A stretch of 64,000 bases of DNA, taken from Trichuris trichiura (Eukaryota > Nematoda > Enoplea > Trichinellida > Trichuridae). The DNA lies in contig JBAJFE010000059.1 in assembly GCA_037903355.1 (NCBI GenBank), forward strand, positions 186,001-250,000. The letters run 5' to 3'. The notes beneath the pieces were generated by a model that saw only the letters and a program-made list of their open reading frames with translations, did not search any database and was not told the DNA's origin. The translations under genes and the position numbers were made by a program. Each line of letters begins with the position of its first letter. Position 1 is the stretch's first letter. Of this stretch, positions 40,486 through 51,039 are shown piece after piece.

Positions 40486-43400
40486 TGGAAACACCTCAGA
40501 AACCTAGATGTCTATCAGAACGTACGATCTTTTACCTAATCCCGCACAGTATAGCAAAACAAGGCGCTCTATGCCCGGACGAAGGAACATACTAATGGGC
40601 GGAATCAATTTAATCTTTTTTTCGGTGACAGTTTACGAAGGACTGAAGGTACTCGTTTTTAAAACAATTCTTCTGATGTGAATAACTTCTGGCTGCAGGA
40701 ATTCTGAAAAATGAGGTCCCTTATCTTCACTGACAAAAGGCGCTTTTCAAAACGAAAACAACCACGTGCAGGAGGCTACCAGTCCTGATGTCTGTCATGT
40801 CATCTCTGAGTTGCGTTAATAGAAAAGAATGACTAAGGTTCCTTTGTTGCAAACAAACATTTCAAGTCGATTAAGCAACTGTGAGCACACCTTCGAGCTG
40901 TTGCGTTACCTCTAATTAATGTAGTAAACGAACTGGCCATCTTAAAACCTCGTGCACTGTGTAGTACATGATAGGCGAAATACCAGCATAACCTATTTTC
41001 AGTCTTATTAGCAGAATAGCATGGAAAATAACAAGCCGTTAAAAGCAAGTTTAAAAAATTCCATATTCTTTTAGAAACCCACACTGGATGAACCTCTCAG
41101 AACACTCCTAATCCCGTCTTCGACGTCCTCGATAATATCAGGCATTACCACGGATGCAGCCGACGGGTTTAGGCGCGTCCTGAAAGCTTCTCCTGAAGTA
41201 CATTTCTACTAAAGCGGTCTTTTCCGCAAAAACGTTATTTTTCAAGAAGCGACCGAAGAAACTATATCTTCAAAGATCAGGAAAAACTGTAAAATATTAG
41301 ACCTTACGAAAAAAGAAGTATTGAAGAACACTACTTACGCACATTAAAAGTTTAATTAATCTTAAGTAGCTAACATTATAAGATCTATACGCGAAAGCTT
41401 AACTTCAGCCACTCGGCTTCTTAACTGTTGTTATCACTTGTAATTGTTTTTTTTATTATGATGTAATAATAATGTTTAACTTAATGACTCATCATGGTGT
41501 GAATGCACTCGTGATGCTATTTTTAGCGAACTTTTTTTTATTAGCTTAAATATCAATTGCTGCCATTCATAACCGCAAACATATAAGCCCACCAAACTGA
41601 TACTTCGCACATACCTCAAAAGGAAGACGCCAACGCGAAGCAGTGGCAAACTAAAAAAGCCACATAAAATGCGCTCTCAGAGGGTGTCCGGGCGTTCAAA
41701 TACGCCTGATGATTGCGAGCGTCAGGGATCAGTTGCGCGCTCTTCAGAAATATTTCACGCAGAACTCTTGACGAAATGAAATTGGTAACTGACGCTGATC
41801 AATTGCACTCTCATTCATCTCATCATTGAACAAAATGAATGGTGTCATGCGCTTACTGAGCTGGTCGACTATTCGCTGAATGCATTCGTCAGCCTATTCG
41901 AACAGCAGTCATTTCCCCGGTGGCTACAGTCCCTTGACGAACTGATTGTAGCGTTCTCGTTCCCCCATGTCTTCACATTTCTGACCCTATCTGGGTAAGC
42001 GTTAAACTTCAGCTGCACTCGACAAAGTTTCACGTTCGTTTAGCGCTTACTTAAGTTTTTTGCCAAACCAACCATATATGCATAAGTTTGGAAGAAATAG
42101 AGCAATAGTTCTTAAAATGAGCGGCTTCACTCCCTGGGGGCGATGGGAAATTCAAGCGTGGGCATTGGCAGTTGGGTAACAGGGGACTTTGGCAACAATT
42201 TCTCACAATTGATATTAGAAACATTTTTCAACGGCCGCACCGGTGGGTGAAAGGGCAGGAGTGCTACTGGCAAAATTATGTCACCAGTTGTTGTGGTAAT
42301 GAAAAAATTTTCCCACGGAGACGATGAGGCAGAAAAGTTTAAGAATTACTGAAATAGATGGACCAGGCAGCCGTCCATCCGGTTCAGATGATCCATGCAA
42401 GTGTCCTCAGGGCGGAACAACCTCCTTAGCAACGCTTAACCAGTCGGCGCTATTGACCACAAACTTACACAGAAGTCATGATGGCATGGCCAATAGCAGG
42501 AAAAATTTATCAGTGTCAACTAAAGTTATCCTTCTGTCACAGCGTCATAGTTCTTCACTAGCCACAATGGTTTCAAAAGGCACGCTGCAGCGTGAGCACG
42601 AATTATACGTCAGAGCAGAGCATAAATAGAACGTATCCGAATTCTGCAGGAAACTTAAGGAAGATCCAACAGGCGGGACACCGAAAGGGTATCATTTCAA
42701 CATTTTCAAAATTCTTGGTCAACTTTTTCAATGCCGTTATAAGTACTTCTATCGAAAGGAAAAGCGGCACTGAACCGTGAGCATTCTCTCAAACAAACTG
42801 GTCGCGTTTGATCTTTTTTGAGAAACTGATAACACTGCAGATAACGAGCTTCTAGCAAAAGTTTTGACTTTAAAATATTCCCGAAAGGCGACGATTAATC
42901 AGCATGAAGTAGCGGATGTGCTATGGTTGTACAAATACAGTGGACAAAACTGTTCTTCTCTTCTCTTGTTTAATTATAAAAGTATGCAAGCTAATTCAAG
43001 CTAAACTGTGTGGACGAAACTAGCTTAAACATGTTCTGCAATTTTGGAAATAAAACATCGTAAGTGAGGTTAATTGTATTTTGAAATCTAACATAATCCT
43101 GCTTAAATAGCCAGTCGTTGTTTGCCGCTTTTCTTGACAGCAGCTTCTCGTAATACTGCATGCAAGACTGCAGGTGATTAGAAAGCTATACACAGCAAGA
43201 TTACGTCACGAAATGTTTGACGTAATTTTCAAAATAAGCTAAAGAGTTGTTTACCGCATTGTATTATCTTATTGCAGTGTGGTACGACGATACGATATGG
43301 GCAATAAACTTCAGCGTGAGGGGGACCTAAAGGTCGCCTTACGTAGCAAGAGTAATGGCACCTTTGCGTGCTGTTCATCTAACGGGTAGACGCGATGCGT

Positions 43401-43714
43401 GGCAGCATAACTAATCTGCGCGTTTCCGCGGCCATTGCCCTAATTTCGTTTTCCCGACGTGGTGACGAAAACATTAGTGCGTGATAAAGAATCGCCATAA
43501 GTGGAGCGTGACAACGCAGGAGATTCGCCCACTCGCAAATAAAACTTGGCGAATCACCGACCGCGACAAAATTTTCGTAAACACATGCCCACATAAATAA
43601 GATTTGAAACTTGTTCCCGCTCAGTGGTAATACGTGGTAGTGAGGTGATAAGACACGCACAGAATATTGTTGAAGATTGGTTGTGCTAAACTAATTTACG
43701 CCTACTGCGGAAAA

Positions 43715-46089
43715 ATGTACATACCTCCCTCAGCGTACATTGTTCTTCTTGTTGTATTCGTCAAAAATGTCAAAGGTGAGTGTACGCGTGTGTTTGCATG
43801 CGCTATATCGCATGTCAGATAAGACAGTGACGGATTTGCATCCAGGCTGTCCTTTGCAAAACTTTTCTATCGAAAAAATGTACTTTCTTTTCAGTACGAG
43901 TTCATTATCCTGAAAACACTTAGATTCTTCGATAGTTCACAGCGTCATTGGTTAGGGTGTGGTATATCATGCTGTGTCAGAGACACCTGACAGAACGCAA
44001 CGGTTTCAGAATCGTTACACAAATAATTTCATTCTACAGTTCTGTAATAGCCTACTGACAATCGTTTGTTCAGGTGATGATTAGAGTTTTCATTCCTCTG
44101 CAAATCTTGCAAACTACTCGCAGAGTCAAGTTATGATGACGAAATCATTTTGCCGCTATTTCATTAATAAGATATTAAGAACTTTAACTAAAAAAGGTCC
44201 AGTATACATCCTGTAAGAATGAAAAAAAAAGATGATAAGTAAAGCGTCTTATCTGCTAATGCATTTACTACTCATTATCATGTTGCCGCTATTTTATATA
44301 ATATACAAAAAACGAGATTAATTTATCATGTTTTGGACAAGTTGCCTCTGAGGATTTGGGGCTAAAGCGTACATGCGAAACGTCAGCTGCTGCGTCGTTT
44401 GTTTCGCTGAATGCGTTTGTGCTCAATAGCCATCGTTTTTTCAAAGTTGATGACGTAATACTTTGACCAACGTTTCTTTGGGTTTCTTACTGTTATTAAA
44501 CCATAAATCTAATACTGAGAACGTGACCGCATTACCCTACAGTGACCTTAAGGTTTAAGCAGCGTGACGGTGCTATAGAAAGGGAAATCTGGAGCAATGT
44601 TATTAGATGAATCAACCAAGCTGAGAGGGCAGACAAGAAATTAGATGCATACTCATTGCAAATGAAAAACTGCTCATTCTTTCCGGACTGAAATAGCCTC
44701 GAGTATGAGCAACCCGCTGCAATGTATTCTGAGATTTCAACGCTAGCATCTGACCAATGGATCAACTTTTCTCCGTAGCCTAAAAATGCCCCTTTGAAAG
44801 TACTCGCAGGCATACGTACAGCTTTTAGATTTTCCTTAAATCTGCCTGTATCAATGTTTTCACTGCATGCAAACTTAAAGTGATATTTCTATCAAACTAA
44901 TTCATGAAAGCACTATGTTTTCTAAAGTCTGACCTAAGAAGCAACGAGTATTAAAGTGAAGTATTTTCTAAGCTGAATTGTTGAGGAGGGGAGGCTGAGC
45001 AGACTTTATTGGAGCAGAAATACTGCAAGCGCGACGACAGGTACGCCCACCAAAATATTTCTTCTGAAGTCGTAAACATGTTCTATAAAAAGTTTCCCGC
45101 CCGAGGAAGTATCACAACTTCGATGCAACAGAGTGCAAGTTTTCAGTTCACCACACAAGCAAGTTCAAACAACGTAAATGTCAAAATCATGGGACTTACC
45201 TGGAGTTCAGGAGTCAACGAAGTTAACCATTAACGACTAAGTTGATTTAAATGCAAAAGTGGTTTACATTGTGCATCATTTTTTGAAATGTCTTCGTCTT
45301 GACGAGGTGCTTTTATTCACTTACGATTAGTTCAGCGAATGGCTCGTGAATTAATGGAAAGCTATTTGCTTTAAGTATTATGACATAGCGTTGCTTGTAC
45401 CATTCTGTACGAAGCGCGCGGAGCTTTTAGGAATTGTCTAACTTTCCAACTATGCTTATTAAATAAAACCATTCTGACAATTTCGCTGGCACTTTAAAAT
45501 GTACATGCTTTGCTCCTTGCCTCAATGTGAAGTTCGAAGGAACTCTTGCTTAGATTATCGATTGGAAAAAACAATGTTAAAATTGTCTTACCGAGAAATC
45601 CTGCATGCATATCAGGGCGCATAAAAGTAGTGCATGTCCGCATGTCCAAGATATTGGGTTAAAGTAGAAACTGTAGGAGCTAACATCGGCTTTGGAAGAG
45701 GAATTGAGCTGCCTTTTCTTCAAAATATACCTGGAATGCGAAACGTGATCCCTGATCCTTCAATTGGCCGCGGAATTCAAACTGGATTCAACACTCAGCC
45801 TGGCCAGCAAGGCTTTGGTCTCTCAGGCGGCAGGAACGTGCTTGGCCTCTTCGGAACCGAGAGAGGAATAGGCGGTGGCGCTGATGGCCAAGGTGGTTAT
45901 TCAGGTCGAATAGGAAACAACTGGTCCGTAATGCGAGGTCTCGTCAGTGGTGGCCGCGGTATTGGTGGACACATTGATCCAGCTAGAGGAAGTTTTGGAT
46001 TTTCACGCAACACCGGCGTTGCACCGTTTTTCGGAGCCAATAGAGGATTCAACGTCGACCTTGGAGACTTGCTTGGAAGGAACGGTTGA
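43715..46089 (+). CDS. Predicted secreted glycine-rich protein (two exons)
   Basis: I do not recognise a family. Exon 1 (43715-43775) encodes a short signal-peptide-like start with a hydrophobic core (AYIVLLVVFV) and ends at a consensus GTGAGT donor in phase 1. Exon 2 (45677-46089) begins after CTGTAG in the matching phase and stays open to TGA, giving 157 residues. The mature part is about one fifth glycine and repeats short Arg-Gly units: GFGRGIE, SIGRGIQ, TERGIGG, GGRGIGG and ANRGFN. It has no Cys after the signal. A phase-1 intron just after the signal peptide is common in secreted proteins. It could be a cuticular, eggshell or gland protein. The exon 1 to exon 2 join is inferred from phase and context; other exons may lie in the 1.9-kb intron. 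Confidence 0.55.
43776..45676 (+). other. Putative intron of the glycine-rich gene
   Basis: 1.9 kb between the signal-peptide exon and the repeat exon. A 74-codon frame at 45009-45233 is open but has no family features and is not needed to keep phase. A sequence resembling part of a hammerhead-ribozyme core lies near 44350-44390. Confidence 0.45.
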
Positions 46090-46099
46090 AATGTTTCTA

Positions 46100-46105
46100 A
46101 ATAAA
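46100..46105 (+). promoter_or_regulatory. Candidate polyadenylation signal of the glycine-rich gene
   Basis: AATAAA begins 11 bases after the stop codon, implying a very short 3' UTR if it is used. Confidence 0.45.
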
Positions 46106-48056
46106 ATGCCTTTGTACAGAAACTACGAGTTGGATGCAGCGCCGACCGTCGCTGCATCAAGTGACGCGGCAGTTAACGTTAGAACTAAAATTAAGGATGA
46201 ATCGTCACCATTAGCTTTTGTCAACTTTGAAACCTTGCAAGGCAGCAATCTTCCTTGCGAATCATAAATCCACGTTATTATATTGGCGAAAATGTATCTT
46301 TCTGAAATAGTTGAATGCGCGGAATTCCAAAGATTTCTCAGCTGAAGCGACGGTAAGCGTGAGCCATCAAAATTGCGAAATGCGAGTATTGTCTCAATTA
46401 CGTTTCCCCGTTCTTTTCCGTTCCAAAATACATAAAGAAGGTATTTCTCTCATGAACAATTAAGGTTCGTTTATGACTTCAATAGAAAACATCTGTTCAT
46501 ATTGCAGTAAAACCTCCCTGACCAGCCACGGCTCTGCCGAACTAATATCGACCAGTAAGTTGATTGCAGCAAGGCACCTCGAGACCTAAGTTTCCCCAAA
46601 TAAATAGAATTGTGGATCAAAAACTTGGTATTTTTCAGTCTTATAAAACTACAATCTGTTCTCATGTAACGCAATGATCAGCTGCTAACCCAATATATTT
46701 TTTTAAGCCAACAGAACCGGCTGGCAATTACAAATAAGGAAAAATAAGTTCATGGGAACTATTTCCATGTCGCTACGCGGTACCGCGTCTGCATCATGTA
46801 AGAAGCTGGTGTATGCTGGTCAGTCGTTTTCTTTGATCAGACGGATTTCGCTGCCCTCGTTAAGCTAGTCACTGCTTGCAGAGACTGACATCGCACTGTA
46901 GGCGCCAGGAACATGCATCTAAAATTGCATTAACTGCTTTTCTGTAACCTACTGTAAGCCTCCTCCATAATTCGAATTTTTCCGTAATCCGAACTACTCC
47001 CCGACGCGTTCGGATTAGGGAGGTTTTACTGTACTTTTTATTGAAGCAGTGAACCTGTGAAACGAGTCATAATCAGGCAAATCTGAATAACAACTTGTCG
47101 CGTTGTTAGGTCTATAAATAGGTCTGCGTTATTTATATACGAAATAAAACGCTCATAAAAATGAGTTGTGACAAAACTGCTCGTTAAGTGCAGTTCTAAT
47201 TGCTTTAGACGACGTTGTGCTAATGTTCAAGCCACGTATATAGATGCTATGGCGCGATGCGAAGCTAAATTGTTGAATGAAAGAAAAAATAAAAAGGAGA
47301 AATCTCTGCGCGAAAAATAAGTGTTGCAAAAATGTTACTAAGTTAATGTGTATATAACTGGACAAAAAATATGAAAACTAATTGAATGCACAGTAGCTTA
47401 CCTTTCCAAAAAAGAAGATAAAAAATACAAACGACCTTTTGAATCAGCTTTCATCCAGCTTGGCGGAATACTCTTGTTTTCTGCTAAGAGAAGCCAACAG
47501 AGAAGAATCTGACTTGTAGTTTCCTGCTACGAGTATCACGTTCTTGATATTCTGCACGTTAGCGTGCATCTCAAGCAAAGCAGCCGATTCCAGCTTAAAA
47601 CGTAAAACCATACTGCTTTTCAAGAGAGTTATAGAGACAACGGTACTGCGAAACGATTTCGTAAATAATGGAAAGAAACGGATTAAACAAGCTTGTTTTA
47701 GGCCATTTCCTTTTAATTTATACAAGTTGTAAACAGTAAAGCTTTAGCTTTTTCGATACCGGTTAAATTGAGCCTTAGCGTAGTAACTTGATCCCATCCT
47801 TTAAATATGATTTAAGCCTTTCAGTCAAACCCAATTAGCATTAATTTCTTAACTCTATTCGACTTACAAACTCTACAAAATACTCAGTGAAGCAACTCGA
47901 TGGACATTCGCTGCTGTAAATGACAGTTAAAAGTTCAACTCCATTACGCAAAAAGGCGACTTGCAACCAAACCTGCTAATCAGTTCTTATGGCGTTCACT
48001 CGTTAACGAAATTTCGTTTTCTGCAGGCTTTACTGTTTGTTCTTAAAATCTGTTGA
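46106..48056. other. Intergenic region holding a MITE
   Basis: Apart from the pogo-like element at 46505-47031 nothing is clearly structured. A 93-codon minus frame (47444-47725) ends in a hydrophilic helix-like stretch (LSRKQEYSAKLDES), but no upstream exons or family match could be found. Confidence 0.45.
46505..47031. mobile_element. Pogo/Tigger-like MITE
   Basis: The two ends carry a perfect 15-bp terminal inverted repeat, CAGTAAAACCTCCCT at 46505 and its reverse complement ending at 47031. The sequence and the CAG start are those of pogo/Tigger elements, whose ends also show AATCCGAA and AATTCGAA blocks; both are present inside the right end. The right flank is TA, the pogo target dinucleotide, while the left flank is TG, so the duplication is imperfect. 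About 527 bp without a transposase frame, hence non-autonomous. Confidence 0.7.
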
Positions 48057-49721
48057 ATGCAATCTTTGAAGGAAAAAGTTTCTATTATAACAGGTAACTG
48101 ATTATGCTTCATGTGGTTTCGCCATTAACCAGCGCCAAAGCTACCTTCGTGAAGTCTTCAGTTTGTAGGCGCACACGTTTCGCCGCAGTTGCTTTTTTCG
48201 AATTAGTTAACTGCCGAAATTCTGAGAAATTAGTTAGCGAAGGCGATGTCTAGAAGTTTTGCAAGAGCTAATACATTGAAATACCTTTCTTATTAACAGT
48301 ATGAGCGTAGAGCGGCAAAAAACAGTGTAACTTTCTTTATTCACTGTATATCCACACGTGACTGACATCATTTTCTTTCAACTTACTTTTTGTGTGCTAT
48401 TTGCTTAAGCTATGCTGGTTTTCTTATTCCAATCGCAGTTGCGACCTTTCGGTTTAACTGCCAATTTGTTAATCTAACCACATTGACAGGCGCCAGTTCG
48501 GGAATAGGTAGAGCGACAGCGCAACATTTCGCAGCGTTTGGGGCTTTCCTATCTTTGTGGGGAAGAGATGAACAATCGCTTAACGATACAAAACGCATGT
48601 GCATTGAAAAAGGATTGCCAGAATCCAAAGTATGTCGGTTTCGAACTTAGCCGCATTTGCAGGTCATTTGAACTTAAGGTTTTGTGCTGCAAGGCGGACG
48701 TGACGAAGAATTCGGAAGTTAAAACCGCGCTGGACGCGACTTTGAAACGTTTCGGAAAGTTGGACATTTTGGTCTGGCATTTTTTAAATTCTTGTCGGCT
48801 TGCATTCCACCATTCCATCCGTTTAGATAAATTCAGCAGGCATTATTCTAAATGGTTCCCTTAGGGATACACCGTTAGAAGAATTTGATCGCATCATGAC
48901 GGTTAATGTACGATCTATTATTCATCTAACCCAGTTGTGCATTCCCTATTTGATCCAGTCAAAGGGAACTATTGTGAATGTGTCCAGTACTGCTTCATCA
49001 TGTGCTGTAAGATTATATCGTTAACACATATGTTTCCTTATGTCGTACTGTTTCAGTATCCTGGAGTAGCTTATTACTGCATATCGAAAGCAGCTTTGGA
49101 TCAATTCACCAAATGTTTGGCGTTAGACCTCGCTCCGGAAGGTGTCAGAGTTAACAGTGTCAAGTAAGGGGAACCTTTCTGCATGTTTATACTTTAAACC
49201 ATAGTTTCTCAACCTTTTTTGCCCCAGGGCCCACCAGGCCCTCCCTAGGCCTTGTCAGGGCCCCCCTAATCCTTGTAAGGGCCCACCGTTTATTGGGACA
49301 ATGTCCTGACGCATTATCCTCCAGGGCCCCCTGGCTTCCAGGGCTCCCCTAAAATCTCCCAGGACCCCCCAGGGGGCCCCAGGGCCCACTTTGAGATACA
49401 CTGCTTTAAACAGTACGTGGCGCAATAATGTATACCCTATTGCAGTCCTGGCGTTATTGTCACAGAGTTGCATCGCCGCGGTGGCATGAATGAAAGTCAG
49501 TACAAGCAAGTACGAAGATTTCTTAAATTTGTTTTTTATCTTACTATTTGTAAACTTTTTAGTTCATAGAGCGTGCAAAAGAACTGCATCCGCTTGGACG
49601 AGTTGGCGAAGTGGATGAAGTTGCCGCTGCTATATCGTTCCTGGCAAGCAGTAACTCAAGCTTTATTACGGGCGAATTGTTGAAAGTTGACGCTGGTCGG
49701 GCTCTTGTCTCTCCACGTTAA
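48057..49721 (+). CDS. Classical short-chain dehydrogenase/reductase
   Basis: An NAD(P)(H)-dependent oxidoreductase of the FabG-like classical SDR family, 259 residues, substrate unknown. Seven exons keep frame: 48057-48093, 48490-48629, 48679-48771, 48827-49006, 49057-49163, 49446-49509 and 49563-49721. The cofactor motif TGASSGIG is at residues 12-19 and is split by intron 1. NSAG (usually NNAG) is at 92-95. The catalytic set is Asn117, Ser144, Tyr157 and Lys161 (YCISK). NPGVIVTE and a C-terminal FITGE-LKVDAG complete the fold. No signal peptide or membrane segment is seen, so it is probably cytosolic. Two splice sites are weak by consensus: the acceptor of exon 3 (CTTAAG) and the donor of exon 3 (GTCTGG), yet both are required by the family alignment. 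Intron 5 contains a hAT-type MITE. Confidence 0.9.
49200..49403. mobile_element. hAT-type MITE with 8-bp target-site duplication
   Basis: A 204-bp element in intron 5 of the SDR gene. Its ends, CATAGTTTCTCAA and the reverse complement of CAGTGTATCTCAA, match the CAGTGGTTCTCAA-type termini of hAT elements. It is flanked on both sides by the identical 8-mer CTTTAAAC (49192-49199 and 49404-49411), the duplication length of the hAT superfamily. The interior is very G+C-rich, made of variants of CCAGGGCCC, in sharp contrast to its AT-rich surroundings. No coding capacity. Confidence 0.88.
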
Positions 49722-51039
49722 TTTTGATTTGAGTCTCCTTAAAGCAAGGCTGTACAAATCGCCATGCAACAAGGCACCAAGGTGTACGTAGTGCTATCGA
49801 CGAGCATCGCGAAATATTTCAGCTAGAAACGCAAAAGAAAACCTGACTGAATAGGGTTTCCGAAAAACCACATGAAATTCACGCATCATTTTAATTCTAA
49901 AGTTATAAAAATCATGCCGATACGGTTTCCTTTCCGGTGTTTTATTTATTCGGTTTTTCCAAGGAAGTTCTGCACACTACAGAATAGCGATTAAACTTCG
50001 GGTGGATAGGTCGTGTGCATACATGTTTTGATGAAGTTTTCAACAACTATGTCGCAAAGTTGTTGTAAAAAAAATATAACATAGAGGGACTGTAGCAGTT
50101 ACTTAATTCTTGCGCTCTTCAAAAGGCGTGCAACAGCTACGCATTAGAAGCAATAGAAATTGGAACTGCGTTGACGATACGTTAAGCTGAAGACTGAAAT
50201 CGTTTTTGGAGATAGAATACCTGCCGAATCCATCTACGCCGTTTTTATAAAACCTAAAAACTCTAAGTTGAAAAGTTATTGAGCTTCGCTGGCGTCAGTT
50301 GTTGTACGCTACCCAAGTCTAAGTCGAAAATTGAATGAACTGGTACTCACCGTAGCGTTGTGAAAACAATGTCGCATTGGCTCCTGTTGATCTGAGACGC
50401 CTATTTTTCACGTCGGAGTCGATCTCACGTGTTGTAGATAGTGTTGCCAATAGATGATGAGTACGAGGCGGAACTTAAAATTGCTTGTTGGTTCACCCGG
50501 ATCGTATTTACCATAGCAGTACAATGCGCACCGCGGTAGCACGCAAGCGCCATTTACTGGCTTAGTCTCAAGTAGGGCAGGACAGGTCAGCGGGCTGTTT
50601 ACGTTGGAAACGTAGATTTCATTTGAAGTTCCTCCCAGGGTTTTTCTCAACTTTTTGTGTACTAACGAGCAATTACTTTTAAAAAAGCACAGAGGGGAAG
50701 TAACCCTATTCACAGCTTTTGGAACTCGAGAGCTCCAAAAGCTGTGAATGATGGGGGAGGCCACGTTAACTGGACTGTCAGTGTGGTGTTGCGCATCGAG
50801 GTTGTTCGCGAACGCTTAGCTACGAAGAGCTGCAAAACGCTTTTCCAATTTGCAAAAGAGTATTTGGAAACACATTTTAATATACTTTCCAAATAAGCAG
50901 CGATCTAATTCCTTATTTCTAAAAATTTGCTATTCGTACCTGCTTTTCTCTAGTACTGTAGCTAACACGTGTATTGACGACGTGTTTCCCTTCGAAGCCG
51001 TTGTCTTCAGTTTCATTTGCGCTGTGGTTATAATTTGCG
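49722..51039. other. Spacer between the SDR gene and SEC61B
   Basis: 1.3 kb. A 118-codon minus frame (50408-50764) overlaps the strong hairpin at 50708-50749 and shows no family motif. The spacer must contain the SDR 3' end and the SEC61B promoter. Confidence 0.45.
50708..50749. repeat. Perfect 16-bp inverted repeat with 10-base loop
   Basis: ATTCACAGCTTTTGGA is followed after ten bases by its exact reverse complement. It lies about 290 bp upstream of the SEC61B start codon. Arms this long are not expected by chance at such spacing in 64 kb. It may be a cruciform-forming regulatory site or the junction of a foldback insertion. Confidence 0.7.

Larger units (their letters stand above)
31023..43714. 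other. Gene desert between the homeobox gene and the glycine-rich gene
   Basis: About 12.7 kb without a supported gene. It contains a (TA)n run (39493-39517), a Penelope-like fragment (about 40075-40485, minus) and a G-rich tract near 42128-42240 that resembles hAT termini. Open frames such as 37225-37527, 38417-38659 and 42324-42629 (plus) are 80 to 101 codons long. They have no motif or exon chain, so they were not called. Confidence 0.5.

Noticed and set aside
47444..47725. 93-codon minus-strand frame ending in a helix-like stretch
   Set aside because: Could be a terminal exon, but no acceptor, upstream exons or family match were convincing.
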